Below, one piece after another: positions 34,977 to 45,692 of a DNA stretch of 64,000 bases (position 1 is the stretch's first letter; each line of letters begins with the position of its first letter). The translations under genes and the position numbers were made by a program. The notes under the pieces were generated by a model that was given only the letters and a program-made list of their open reading frames with translations, searched no databases and was not told the origin of the DNA. The DNA is from Haematobia irritans (taxonomy: Eukaryota; Arthropoda; Insecta; Diptera; Muscidae): NCBI RefSeq assembly GCF_050003625.1, contig NC_134397.1, forward strand, positions 191,663,063-191,727,062. The letters are read 5' to 3'.

Positions 34977-37548
34977 CTGTTAATTTAAATGTTTGGTCTT
35001 AAAATGCATTTATCATAGTGATGACTAATGGTCATGTTTGCCTTTACATTAAGGAAACTTTGCCTCATTTTATATTTATGACTTTAATGGAGGAACGCAA
35101 GAATGCAAAGTCGTGAAATAAATTAAAAATTTTGTTGTTTTAACTAGTGAAAACGTATTGCAATGAGTTAGTTGCTTCACTTTTTCATTACGTCTCTACG
35201 CATTCGAAGGAAACATTTGACAAAGAAGCTAGAATTTTCATTGAAAATCAGTAAACTAGTTAACCGATGTTCCAAAAAATTTTCACTATCCCATTTTGGT
35301 TTTTGGGACGGAATGCGGTTAATCGTTCTTGATTTTGGAAACCCTAACATAGTTAAGACAATTTTTTTTTATTTTATTTTTTCTGCATGAACGTAATTTA
35401 ATCGATCAGACCCTAAACTTCTTTAACAATAAACGAAAAATACGAAAATTTTTTTTCTACTGTCCGAATAGGTTTCTAATAAATTGACATTTATATAAAA
35501 ACTATAGCTGATACCTTTTCGGATTCTTTTTGTATTTTTTTCTCACACTTTGAAAGATATTAAAGGGCAAATAGCGCTTATTTTTGTAAAGCTATTTGGT
35601 CACAATTCAAGAATCAAATTTTCAGAACAAGCTCATATAGCTCTTGTAGTAATTGAGGTAGGTTTTCAAAATGACATTTTTTTGTTCTACATTCTGTTAG
35701 CACAAGTAAAAACAGAAAGAAAATAAAAGTTTTTAAAATTAGGATCATTTCGGTAGTGAAAGGGTTAACTGCCAGTTAATTGAATGTAAATTACAAAAAT
35801 GTTCTCTTCGGTTATATTTAACTAAAAAGATTTCAGCAGTTAACTTCTTAACTGGTATATGAATAATGGGCAGGATGACATAAATGTCCTTAGTGCTGTT
35901 AAGAAATTTGTTAGCTAAAGAAGCGCGAACGTTGCTTCGTGAAAATGGGAGTTACTAGTGTTTTTTTTTATTCAATTTGGGTCTTAGTTTCCTTAACTTT
36001 ACGATTAATCAATCGCAATCAATCAATTTCCTATGAAAATTTCTTGTCTCTATTTCTTTCGTCCTAATACGAAAATAAAAGTCCTTGATGTACTAATATC
36101 TTAATGTAATGGAATTTATTGGTGATCTTCCGTTTGTGTCTTAATTCTTTTAATCCTTCATCTTTCTTTCAAGGTTAGATGACTTTGAAGTAGGACACAT
36201 GTTACTCAATGTAAAGAAGACAATGTTTGGTCTAAAGAAGTGGTATTTAAAGACATAAAATTAAATTTATAATCTAAGGATTAAAAAAAAATTTTTTAAG
36301 ATTTTGAATCATTGAATAAAATTTGCTGCAAAATAAAAGCATCCTTTTATTTTAAATTCCTTTTAAGAAATGATTTATCTAGAATTTATGACAAGCCTAC
36401 AATCAATGTATATTATTAAAAAAATATTTTAAAAGCCAAAAGACCGCTTCGGTTGTCAAATTCATTTATACAAAATATTAATTAATGTATCCAGGTAAAT
36501 GTTTTCAGTGTATTGAGAATTCCAATGTTACTTCATACAACATCTGTTCTCTTTATTGGGTAGAGAATCTGCAGGCATTTAGAAATTGCAATATTTTAAG
36601 TTATACGTGAAATAAAATCAATAATCAATTACCTTGTTGGTACAACACAGCGAATATTTCCACCCCAGGATTCATATTTTATACTTACTTTTTTTTATTT
36701 AATGGTAAAATATTTCAACATTTTCAAACATTTACGCAATATAGTACCTATAATGAAATTAATTAATAAATATCTTCTCTTTTCATATTTTTCCTTCTAT
36801 TTTCTTTATTTTTATATTGCTCTTTTTTTACTTTGTGGGTGTTTGTCATCGTGTACAACTTTTTGCCATGAAATCTGAAAATGCTTCAACAACATCATTA
36901 TTACCTGCATCGCCTTTGTTAAACTGCAAAAAAAAACTATGGTTACCATTTTCATTTTTCTTCTGAAATCATCATCACCGCTCTGGTCCCATACAAATAT
37001 GACAATGGAACATGTTTAACGAACCCTTGTTGTTGGAAATCCTGAACTACAAAACCTCTGCACTTGGACACGTTTTATTATGCTATTCACTCGGTAACAA
37101 CTTGGGGAACCTACTATCATGACTACCTCTAAATACTTCAAACCTGAATCTTTGCCATCCGACAATGATGTGGACCCATTGTCACCAAAAAATGCAATGC
37201 CTTGCTAATGTACGTAATTACAACTCAACCCTCAACCAAACCTGACTGAACTCATTGCATGGCTTGTGTTCATGACGTGATAATATTCATCTTGCTGTTG
37301 CTTCTGATGATGATGACGACTACGACTCTCTTATTGGTGGTCTACTGACATGGATTGTCACTTCGTCGACAAAAAACAAAAAAAAAAATATCCCACTCTT
37401 GACTTGAATGATGTTGTTGCCTATGCTGGATATTTTTTTTTGTTTGTTCTCTGTTCACCATAATGCCATGACTGATGTTTTTATGGTTTGGCCATTTACC
37501 CAACCTCCCGGTGTTTATGTGTGCTCGGACTCGATTTGCTCAATACAG
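34977..37548. other. Single-copy intronic stretch before the second exon
   Basis: No repeat family is recognised. A 72-codon open frame at 35172-35390 has no domain and no splice support. A small ATG frame of 29 codons near 37120-37206 looks fortuitous. A compositionally complex part at about 36880-37340 could hold regulatory sequence, but nothing specific is identifiable. Confidence 0.4.
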
Positions 37549-37604
37549 GTGGTCAGGATGTTGAAGTGGACCTCTCAACGGAAATAATCAAGCAACACTT
37601 TCAG
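37549..37604 (+). CDS. 56-bp internal exon, Gfrl-like gene
   Basis: Acceptor 'tttgctcaatacag' and donor CAG|GTAAGA enclose 56 bp. With one base carried over from the exon ending at 11416 the frame reads S-GQDVEVDLSTEIIKQHFQ and finishes on a codon boundary (phase 0). The next exon at 40981 needs phase 0, so the join gives 'KQHFQ-STCHTALDTC', directly leading into the first cysteine-rich domain. The short length and AT-rich surroundings make it easy to miss. The call rests on two good splice sites, matching phases on both sides and a sensible peptide. No other exon was found between 11416 and here, though one with symmetric phase could exist. Confidence 0.65.
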
Positions 37605-38071
37605 GTAAGACTAAATCATTTTGCCATTGAATAAAAATTGCAGCAAAATGTCATGAGAAAAATTAAATTGCATCATAGGTTGAAGTATTGCAGGGAGGAG
37701 GGTGATGGGTATGTAGTACATGCTATGTACGTAATTTGTTTTAATTTCATATAAAAGTTTTTAATTAGTATGCCCTCTATCTTAGGATGCAGTATTCTAT
37801 AAAGAGCGATATAAAAGTGAGTCCTTCAAAATGAGCTTTAAAGCCCAAATAAAAGAGGGCGATGCTTCATATATCTAAGGCATGAAAATTAACCTCCAAG
37901 ACTAAAGTTGGGGCCAATTTCACTTTTTTGATTTAAAAGTCCATGTGAATATGTATAACCTTTTAGTAGAAGAAACTCTTCTAGAATCTCCATAAACATT
38001 GGCAGAAAGTCCTCTATCTATGTCACCCTTATCTGATTGAGTTCATGTTACCCCACTGTGGATTTATATAT
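37605..38071. other. Start of the 3.4-kb intron
   Basis: Single-copy AT-rich sequence with no feature recognised, ending where the 100-bp tandem repeat begins. Confidence 0.4.
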
Positions 38072-38940
38072 GTAAGAAAGTCTCAAACCTCGGGAAAGTG
38101 GAGAACAAACTCAAGGACAAGTGCGCCCTACTATAAAGTGAAATTACTCTCAAAACTCATAAAATTTTGGAGTAAGAAAATCTCAAACCTCTGGAAAGTG
38201 GAAAACAAACTCAAGGAAAAGTGCCCCCTACCAAAAAGTGAAATTACTCTCAAAACTTATAAAATGTTGTAGTAAGAAAGTCTCAAACCACGGTTAGAAA
38301 GTCTCAAACCTCGGGAAAGTGTAAAACAAGCTCAAGGACAAGTGCCCTCTAGTAGATGTGTGCACGTGACACGAAAATGACGTGACTTACGAAAATTTTC
38401 GTGATTCGTGCGTGAGTCACGCTCATGACAACAGCGTGAGTTTTCGTGAGACACGACATTTTCGTGATTCGTGCGTGAGTCACGCTCATGACAACAGCTT
38501 GAGTGTGCGTGAGCGTGATTACCAAACCAAAATGTCGTGCGTGAGCGTGAGTCACGAAAATAATATCTTTGTGAGTGTGCGTGAGTAGCGAATTACACTC
38601 ACGAAAATATTCCTGCTCACCAACATAAAACACTCTCGATTTTAATAATGCTCATCTTTTCAGACACTTCGGTAAGGTAAATTAATCATAAAATTATTCG
38701 TGAGTCACGATATTTTTCGTGAGTCACGGTATTTTTCGTGAGTCAGGACGTTTTCGTGCGTGAGTGTGCGTGAGCGTGAGTCCTACAAAAACATATCGTG
38801 CGTGAGTGTGCGTGAGTATGATTTTTCAGTCGTGAGTGTGCGTGAGCGTGAGTAAACTATTACTCACGTGCACACCTCTACCCTCTACTATAAAGTGAAA
38901 TTACTATCAAAACTCATATGTTAAGATTTTGGAGTTGTTT
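38072..38940 (+). repeat. 100-bp tandem repeat split by a hAT insertion
   Basis: 'gtaagaaagtctcaaacc' starts units at 38072, 38172 and 38272, exactly 100 bp apart; a 22-bp internal doubling follows at about 38278-38300. The fourth unit stops at 'gtgccctctag' (38352), where the hAT-type element is inserted, and resumes at 38881 with 'ccctctactataaagtg' to about 38940. The unit occurs nowhere else in the window. Confidence 0.88.
38353..38880 (+). mobile_element. hAT-type non-autonomous element, copy 1
   Basis: Ends 'TAGATGTGTGCACGTGAC' and 'CACGTGCACACCTCTA' are inverted repeats of the TAGAGGTGTGC class. Flanks CCCTCTAG (38345-38352) and CCCTCTAC (38881-38888) form an 8-bp target duplication with one mismatch. 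The element is packed with short GTGAG/CGTGCG/GTGAGTCACG words on both sides of a plain AT-rich centre, a layout like the subterminal transposase-binding repeats of hAT elements. It is 528 bp with no transposase. A related copy is at 53406-53978. Confidence 0.85.
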
Positions 38941-38944
38941 TTTT

Positions 38945-40262
38945 ATACCTTGCGCCACACTGTGGAACAGGGTATTATAAGTTAGTGCATATGTTTGCAA
39001 CACCCAGAAGGAGACGAGATAGACACATGGTGTCTTTGGCAAAAATGCTCAGGGTGGGCTCCTGAGTCGATATAGCCATGTCCGTCTGTCCGTTTTGTAA
39101 TCAAAGTCCAGGTAGCAGTTTTAGTCCAATCGACTTCAAATTTGCCACAAGTATGTGTTTTGGCTCAGAATAGAACCCTATTGATTTTGGAAGAAATCGG
39201 TTCAGATTTAGATATATTTCGCCCGATATGGACTTATAAGGCCCCAGAAGCCAGAGTTTTACCCTAGTTTGTTTAAAATTTTGCAGAAAAAGAACAATTA
39301 GTTCTATAGTCAAGTGTGCCAAATTTTATTGAAATCGGTTCAGATTTAGATATAGCTCCCATATATATCTTTCGCCCGATATGGACTAAAACGGTCCCAG
39401 AAGCCAGAGTTTTACCCCAATTTGGTTGAAATTTTGCACTAGGAGTACAATTTGTAATGTAGTCAAGTGTGCCAAATTTTATTGAAATCGGTTCAGATTT
39501 AGATATAGCTCCCATATATATCGTTCGCCCGATTTACACTCATATGACTACAGTGGCCAATCTTTTACTCCGATTTAATTGAAATTTTGCACAGAGCTCC
39601 TCCCTGTTTTAGCATTAGCATTGTAGCTATGTGTGCCAAATTTGGTTGAAATTGGTTCAGATTTAGATATAGCTCCCATATATAGCTTTCGCCCGATTTA
39701 CACTCATATGACCACAGAGGCCAATTTTTTGATCCGATTTAGTTGAAATTTTGCACAGGGAGTATAATTAGCATTGTAGCTATGCGTGCCAAATTTTGTT
39801 GAAATCGGTTCAGATTTAGATTTAGCTCCTATATATATGATTTTCTGATTTCGACAAAAATGGTCAAAATACCAACATTTTCCTTGTAAAATCGCCACTG
39901 CTTAGTCGAAAACTTGTAAAAATGACTCTAATTTTCCTAAACTTCTAATACATATATATCTAGCGATAAATCATAAATAAACTTTTGCGAAGTTTCCTTA
40001 AAATTGCTTCAAATTTAAATGTTTCCCATATTATTTTTTTACTAACATTGTGTTCCACCCTAGTGCATTAGCCGACTTAAATTTTGAGTCTATATATTTT
40101 GTAGAAGTCTATCAAATCCTGTCCAGATCGAGTGGTATTTAAGTGTATGTATTTGGGACAAACCTTTATATATAGCCCCCAACACATTTGATGGATGTGA
40201 TATCTACAAAGTGGTGCAGGGTATAATATAGTCGGCCCCGCCCGACTTTAGAGTTTCCTTAC
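38945..40262 (-). mobile_element. H2 element, copy 4
   Basis: Reverse-oriented full copy. It begins with the 3' hairpin ('taccttgcgccacactgtgg') and passes a short GTCCGTCTGTCCG tract near 39079. Four 153-type units follow ('gatttagatatagctcccat' near 39202, 39345, 39498 and 39660), then the H2-specific block at 39840-40210. It ends 'cggccccgcccgacttt' and 'tttccttacttg'. Interior blocks align with 12683-14028. Confidence 0.78.
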
Positions 40263-40980
40263 TTGTTGTAAATAAAATAATGGTTACATCAAATTTGCAT
40301 GGAAGCTCCCTGAACTCAAGACGTGTAAAATATTTTTAAAATTACATATATGTATTATTTTTTATTTTGGTGTAAACTATATGGAATTTTTTACATTTAC
40401 AAAATTGGAGGTGTCCACGTATGAGATGTCAAATTTAATGTGAAAATATATCAAAAGACAAATGTCCAATTTTGAGAGGATTCACCCAATTTCTATGAAA
40501 ACAGATACGAGTAATCAGAATTTCAAAAATTTGAGTTTTTTTCTATGTCACTCTAATATTAGAAAATTTTATTTTATTTTTGGCTTTCATTAGGACATCA
40601 TATAGCTAAAGAGTTCTTGAATATATTTTTATTGCACAAAGACCACACTATATGATGTCAGGGCTACATGGTTGGGAATGCAATCTTCCTATGAGCGTAT
40701 ATGTCTTATCTAAACTGATTGAGCTCATTCATTTATAAACTCTTTTGTATTGTTTATTTTTTTTCCTTCCTCTTTCTCGGTTCTTTGTGGTGATGTTCTT
40801 TTGCTAAATGCCGCAAAAAAACTTTATATACTCAAAAAAAAAAAACCAAACCCTCTTTGCTGCAACGACGAGTTGCTTTCATGTCGCCAACGGTTTTGCC
40901 TTCAATCTACTATGCTTTCCTTTGGATTACCGTATTGCTGTTTTGCCTTGTGTCCTGTCATTGTGATTGGGTCTCATTAG
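40263..40980. other. End of the 3.4-kb intron
   Basis: AT-rich sequence, becoming more mixed from about 40850 to the acceptor 'gggtctcattag' at 40969-40980. The frame across 40750-40980 is not coding: it runs through the acceptor. Confidence 0.45.
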
Positions 40981-41165
40981 AGTACCTGTCATACAGCATT
41001 GGATACATGCCGTGAAGATCCGTCCTGCTCTTCATCCCTGCAACCAATGCTGCAGCATTGTGAGATGCATCGGTGTAATCGTAATGCATGCATGACTTCA
41101 TTGCAGGCATTCTACAAAGGACCACACGAGGACTTAAATTTAGATGTGGCCTTTTGTCTATGCAA
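40981..41165 (+). CDS. Gfrl: Gfrl-like exon with first GDNF-receptor cysteine-rich domain
   Basis: 185-bp exon with acceptor ATTAG at 40976-40980 and donor AA|GTAAGT at 41166. It enters in phase 0 and leaves with two bases. The peptide starts STCHTALDTCREDPSC and continues '..LQPMLQHCEMHRCNRNAC', then '..AFYKGPHEDLNLDVAFCLC'. Eight cysteines fall at residues 3, 10, 16, 27, 32, 37, 59 and 61. The C-x6-C-x5-C opening and the closing C-x-C are the pattern of GFR-alpha domains, which in vertebrates bind GDNF-family ligands on the cell surface; Drosophila has one such gene, Gfrl. The next exon repeats the same opening motif, supporting a tandem-domain extracellular receptor. Function in this species is inferred from family membership. 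Confidence 0.85.
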
Positions 41166-41689
41166 GTAAGTTAACGTTTGTGTTTGTTTATTTTTTCTCT
41201 CTATGTGTCTATGTATGTTTTGGTTTATCTTCTTCTCCGATATAAAAAAAAACTAGAAAGGGAAATGTCATTCACAAACATACACACACACACATATTCA
41301 GATCTATATATATTCACCACTTATCCACCTCTTGAGTGAGGTGGTTCTATACAAAAAGAGAGATAGAGGGCAAGAGGTCGAATGAGTGCATTTGATTTAA
41401 CTTTGACTGCAGTAATACAAAGCTTGCCAGCTAACCACCATAGACAGGTGTACAAATGAAAATCTCTTGCTTATCTCTGATGATGTATGTGTATGGGTGT
41501 GTAATGGCTCTTCTCTTTCAGCCTAAAATTGTTTTTGTGGCTTCTTCGCAGTGATGCTTTGTGATTGAATGAATGAGAGACTGCGTGTGTGTGTAAGTGC
41601 GTGTCTATGACTGAGAGGGAAGAATGCGATTTTCATGACAACATGTGTTCTAATGTCTTTGTGTGTGTGTGTGTGTTTTTTTATTGTAG
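41166..41689. other. 524-bp intron with TG microsatellites
   Basis: Intron between two Gfrl-like exons, with donor GTAAGT and acceptor TTTTTTTATTGTAG. It contains short (CA)n near 41282-41294 and (TG)n runs near 41585-41594 and 41661-41677, the last just upstream of the polypyrimidine tract. It is the only short intron of the gene in view. Confidence 0.7.
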
Positions 41690-41848
41690 GAAAACATCAA
41701 ATCGCCATGACAGTTGTATGATTGCTCAGGAAAAACTACATCCGGTTTGTGCACAAAGGCCCCCCGATAACAGCAATCAACAAAGTTATACGCCACCGCC
41801 ATCATGTCATGCTGTGGCTGAGGCCTGCAAAGAAGATCGTGAGTGCCG
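41690..41848 (+). CDS. Gfrl: Gfrl-like exon, end of domain 1 and start of domain 2
   Basis: 159-bp exon, symmetric phase 2, acceptor ATTGTAG (AG at 41688-41689), donor CG|GTAAGT at 41849. The first base completes the lysine begun in the previous exon, giving '..CLCKKTSNRHDSCMIAQEKL'. Domain 1 ends at 'HPVC'. A linker rich in Pro, Gln and Ser ('AQRPPDNSNQQSYTPPPS') leads to 'CHAVAEACKEDREC', which repeats the C-x6-C-x5-C spacing of the domain 1 start. The rest of domain 2 and everything downstream must lie beyond 64000, since no further matching exon was found. The following intron is thus longer than 22 kb. Confidence 0.85.
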
Positions 41849-42129
41849 GTAAGTACAATCTCATCAAATTTCCCGTAATTATTATAAAGTGAAATTTGGA
41901 AATTATTACGGAAGAAGGTTAAACTAAAATTTGTTCTTCCTAGTAAATTTAAATAAAATAGAAAATATAGTAAAAAGCTACACTAAATTCAATTTTTATA
42001 CGCTCCACCATCAGAGATGGTCTGTATCAAACTTTTTTAGGTTTGCGACTGTCGCAAAGTTGTAAACGTCACATACGCGTCGTAAATGTAGAAAAAGTGA
42101 CAAAAGTCGCAAACTGAAAATACTTTAGT
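41849..42129. other. Start of the large downstream intron
   Basis: No exon is seen. A small stretch near 42043-42120 has repeated 'gcgac/gtcgca' words ('tttgcgactgtcgcaaa' is a near-palindrome); its meaning is unclear. Confidence 0.4.
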
Positions 42130-42345
42130 CGCGTCAGCTAGGCAGCGAATTCGATGATATCCAAGACGATGGTATGTGTGAAGAAGTGCCTTTGCACGAG
42201 TACAGGGTAACCGTGGATTTTCTCGTCCTTTCTTAGCTTTAAGTTCGGTCTCCTGTCCAATATAACCCCAAGGTATTTTGCACACTCACCAACGGCAATT
42301 TCGATACCACCTAAGAAAATAGGCTTGCCCATGGGAAAACTTTCA
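42130..42345 (-). mobile_element. LINE reverse-transcriptase fragment
   Basis: On the minus strand from about 42332 the frame reads 'LGGIEIAVGECAKYLGVILD' then 'RRPNLKLRKDEKI'. The K-Y-L-G-V-x-L-D block followed by a W/N-rich segment is the conserved region just after the reverse-transcriptase fingers/palm in I/R1/Jockey-type LINEs. Another frame takes over further on ('PCTRAKALLHTYHR'), which indicates a frameshift. It is a short dead fragment, about 70 codons. Confidence 0.6.
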
Positions 42346-42588
42346 CAAATTTCTGCAGAAACTCACAGCGAATGCTGTCAAACTAAATTAAACAAGTATA
42401 TACGGCCGTAAGTTCGGCCAGGCCGAATCTTATGTACCCTCCACCATGGATTGCGTAGGAACTTCTACTAAAGGCTGTCATCCACAATCGAATTACTTGG
42501 GTTGCGATAACACTTGCCGATGGCAAGGAATCGTAAAACTTTTTAACACTGTCTTCTAAATTGTAAGTTAGTCCATAAGAGGTATATA

Positions 42589-43520
42589 AAGGGTGATTCT
42601 TTTGAGGTTAGGATTTTCATGCATTAGTATTTGACAGATCACGTGGGATTTCAGACATGGTGTCAAAGAGAAAGATGCTCAGTATGCTTTGACATTTCAT
42701 CATGAATAGACGAACGATCTGCCACAACGTCGAATTTTCAGTGAATGGGCCCTAGAAAAGTTGGCAGAAAATCCGCTTTTTTATCGACAAATTTTGTTCA
42801 GCGATGAGGCTCATTTCTGGTTGAATGGCTACGTAAATAAGCAAAATTGCCGCATTTGGAGTGAAGAGCAACCAGAAGCCGTTCAAGAACTGCCCATGCA
42901 TCCCGAAAAATGCACTGTTTGGTGTGGTTTGTACGCTGGTGGAATCATTGGACCGTATTTTTTCAAAGATGCTGTTGGACGCAACGTTACGGTGAATGGC
43001 GATCGCTATCGTTCGATGCTAACAAACTTTTTGTTGCCAAAAATGGAAGAACTGAACTTGGTTGACATGTGGTTTCAACAAGATGGCGCTACATGCCACA
43101 CAGCTCGCGATTCTATGGCCATTTTGAGGGAAAACTTCGGAGAACAATTCATCTCAAGAAATGGACCGGTAAGTTGGCCACCAAGATCATGCGATTTGAC
43201 GCCTTTAGACTATTTTTTGTGGGGCTACGTCAAGTCTAAAGTCTACAGAAATAAGCCAGCAACTATTCCAGCTTTGGAAGACAACATTTCCGAAGAAATT
43301 CGGGCTATTCCGGCCGAAATGCTCGAAAAAGTTGCCCAAAATTGGACTTTCCGAATGGACCACCTAAGACGCAGCCGCGGTCAACATTTAAATGAAATTA
43401 TCTTCAAAAAGTAAATGTCATGGACCAATCTAACGTTTCAAATAAAGAACCGATGAGATTTTGCAAATTTTATGCGTTTTTTTTTTTTAAAAGTTATCAA
43501 GCTCTTAACAAATCACCCTT
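42589..43520 (+). mobile_element. Internally deleted Tc1/mariner-superfamily element
   Basis: Ends AAGGGTGATTcttttGAG and the reverse complement of the right end AAGGGTGATTtgttaaGAG are inverted repeats, with TA target duplications at 42587-42588 and 43521-43522. The H1 paralogue at 54800-55000 shows the matching empty site. The element is 932 bp. The original start codon region (ATGAATAGAC, 42702) is joined directly to the catalytic half of the transposase, so the DNA-binding domain is missing. Confidence 0.88.
42710..43414 (+). pseudogene. Tc1/mariner transposase, catalytic domain only
   Basis: A 234-codon open frame with no internal stop, beginning just after a TAG at 42707-42709 and ending at 43412-43414. 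It starts 'TNDLPQRRIFSEWALEKL' and carries the catalytic aspartates in 'FSDEAHFWLNGY' (about residue 32), 'WFQQDGATCHTA' (125) and 'RSCDLTPLDYFLWG' (162). The last two are separated by 36 residues, so this is a DDD-type, not DD34D mariner, member. The C terminus 'MDHLRRSRGQHLNEI' is complete. The N-terminal helix-turn-helix domain is lost through a deletion, and the old start at 42702 now enters another frame that stops after about 16 codons. The open catalytic frame suggests recent deletion. It probably cannot act alone. Confidence 0.88.
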
Positions 43521-43996
43521 TATTAAACAAAAAAAAGGCCGATTAAGTACGTATATAATTCGGTTTGACAAAATTTTCTATATAAATAAAATTTTGACAA
43601 AATTTTCAATAGAAATAAAAACTTGACAAAATTTTCTATAGAAATAAAATGTTGACAAAATTTTCTATGGAAGTAAAATGTTGACAAAATTTTCTATAGC
43701 AATAAAATTTTGTCAAAATTTTCTATAGAAATAAAATGTTGACAAAATTTTCTATAGAAATAAAATGTTGACAAAATGTTCTATAGAAATAAAATGTTGA
43801 CAAAATTGTCTATAGAAATAAAATGTTGACAAAATTTTCTACAGAAATAAATTTTTTACAAAATTTTCTATAGAAATAAAATTTTGACAAAATTTTCTAT
43901 GGTAATAAAATGTTGACAAACATTGCTATAGAAATAAACTTTTTACAAAACTTTCTATAGAAACGAAATTTTGACAAAACTTTCTATAGTAATAAA

Positions 43997-44289
43997 GAGA
44001 ATCGATTTTTTTGAGGGTGTAGTCTAATCTAAAAACAGTATACAACAGATCACAGTAATCCTATGGTTAAATGCGTGCGCTATGACTTCTAAAGTAGGAA
44101 GATCGGTGATCTGCTAGTATGGAAAGAGGAGCGTACTTTTAGTTGATGTGGTATCACAATGGACTGAATAGTCTAAGTGAGTCTGAAACTAAATCGGCCT
44201 ACCAGTTTAACCTAACCTAACATGAGCTACTTGCAAACAGAAATAGAACGAATCTTTTGTACATTTTAGCAACATTTAATCATTTTACC
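43997..44289. other. Spacer with SINE tail fragment
   Basis: 'gaatcgatttttttgagggtg' at about 43990 resembles the inverse of a phrase at 12124-12140. At 44147-44222 a plus-oriented 3' fragment of the SINE family runs from 'tgtggtatcacaatggactg' to 'taacctaacctaac'. The rest is unassigned. Confidence 0.55.
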
Positions 44290-44901
44290 CACACTGAAAA
44301 TATATTGTCTTGAATTTTGCTTAGTGTAGAAGATGCATTTCTCTGATATAAAGTTTTTCCCTGGTCCAAAAGTCGATAAACTTTTCAATGAAGTCGTTTT
44401 GTTCTTACAGTCTAGTGATTCGACCTAAAATTGCGTATTCTAAAATGAAAGAAAATTTTGTTTGACTAAGGTCTACTTGGCTTTAATAATTCTGAAAAAT
44501 TGTTCAAAATCAATGAAATTGTCTTTAATGTTTTTTTTTTTTTTTGACTTTTTGCATCTCGACTACAAAGCAAATAGCAAAAAAAAAATGGGAGATTTTT
44601 CAAGACCTTGTTTTGAAGACTTTTTGACTTGAAACATAGCATAATTTCTATTTGTAGTCGAATCCGAATTTGGAAATTTAATTTGTCGTTAACATGATTT
44701 TAAAGGACTGATAAAAAGCTGAACAAAACCTACAAATTAAACTTTATTTCCCAGAATTATGTACGAAAAATTTAAATTTAAAAGAGAATTGTGTCTTAAA
44801 TGTGTCCTTACTTCAATTCTCCGCTTCTTTGGTATCAATACCAAAATCGTTAGTGTAAAGACAAAATCTTTGGAACCCGACATGCTTTTGTTTTGAGTGT
44901 G
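44290..44901 (+). mobile_element. CACTGAAAA-ended MITE, copy 1
   Basis: The left end is 'CACACTGAAAATATATTG' and the right end '..TTTTGTTTTGAGTGTG'. The interior aligns over nearly its whole length with 49406-50050: 'gaagatgcatttct..gatataaagttttt', 'aagaaaattttgtttgacta', 'ttcaattctcc.cttctttgg', 'gacatgcttttg'. It is about 612 bp and non-coding. The right inverted end is somewhat decayed. Confidence 0.72.
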
Positions 44902-45692
44902 TGTACTTCTTTAATTTAACCCTACTGTGCATGATCGTTAAGCAACCACGTAGTTCAATGTTTATCCTCCTTGTTTACGAAATTAATATGTCATTATGTA
45001 TTTAAGTGAACTAAGCTAAACTAAACGACCACAAAGTACGTGGTTGTGAAATTAATTGCCTTTTAAGTGAATCACACTTGTAGCAGGCGTTCATCCTTAT
45101 TTGATGCTAGTAAACAACTATGTTACACTAAAGGTGCAAGTGTACGAACCCTTTCGCTTCGTATCTCATGCTCTCACATAGAGCATAAATGTAGTCTCCA
45201 CCGCCATATTCCATCGTTCCGTGTGTGTAATGTATTTACTTCGTTCTCCTTATATCCCATTAAGGGATATATGCATGTATTGTTTATGCATTGGCAAGCC
45301 GCGGATTGTGTCGTTTGTGCATTAGCGTTGTTGTATATTGTACTCTATTTAAGAAAAAACAAAAAATCCAATTACATGTCTTGTCCCACATACAAGCTCT
45401 ACACATTAACTAAATTTAATTTCAGCTTATTGTGATTATAACCTAGTGCAACTCTTTAAGATTTAATAGAACCTTGGAAAATGTCTCCAAAATCTATTTT
45501 GTGTATATTTCCTTCAAGAAATATGAGGTTTCCAATGCCATTTGCATGTCGACGAAAACCTTAACCCACTCAATGGCATATAGACTGCAGACCGTAGAAA
45601 CAGTAAGGGCTACCATACAAAATATAAAAAAAAATTGTAATATTTAGTGTTTAAACCTATAATTTGTATTTATTTTTGGTGTACAAGTTTTT
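44902..45692. other. Unassigned stretch
   Basis: It contains an open frame of 122 codons (45067-45435) with no recognised domain, no homology to a neighbour and no clear splice sites. I do not call it a gene. The rest is AT-rich. Confidence 0.35.

Larger units (their letters stand above)
42390..43996 (+). mobile_element. H1 element 5' part with 29-bp units, split by a mariner
   Basis: The 5' end 'aagtatatacggccgtaag', 'CCCTCCACCATGG' and about 170 bp of unique H1 sequence run up to 42588. After the mariner (42589-43520), the element resumes with 'ttaaacaaaaaaaggccgat' and 'tacgtatataattcgg', then 29-bp satellite units to about 43996. The same order, without the mariner, is seen inverted in the H1 copy ending at 55031. 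So the 29-bp satellite is an internal component of H1. The 153-bp units and 3' end are absent. Confidence 0.75.

Noticed and set aside
35172..35390. 72-codon open frame in the single-copy intron
   Set aside because: No recognised domain, and composition is like the surrounding AT-rich intron.
37120..37206. Small ATG frame (29 codons, 'MTTSKYFKPESLPSDNDVDP') before the 56-bp exon
   Set aside because: No splice sites in matching phase and no support beyond an open frame; it would not fit between exons 11416 and 37549 without breaking phase.
38349..38633. 94-codon minus-strand frame rich in 'VTHAR' repeats
   Set aside because: It is produced by the GTGAG/CGTGCG words of the hAT-type element and has no protein-like composition.
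45067..45435. 122-codon open frame with several cysteines and a hydrophobic stretch
   Set aside because: No recognised domain, no splice or promoter support, and the cysteine spacing does not match GFR domains. Kept only as an unassigned stretch.
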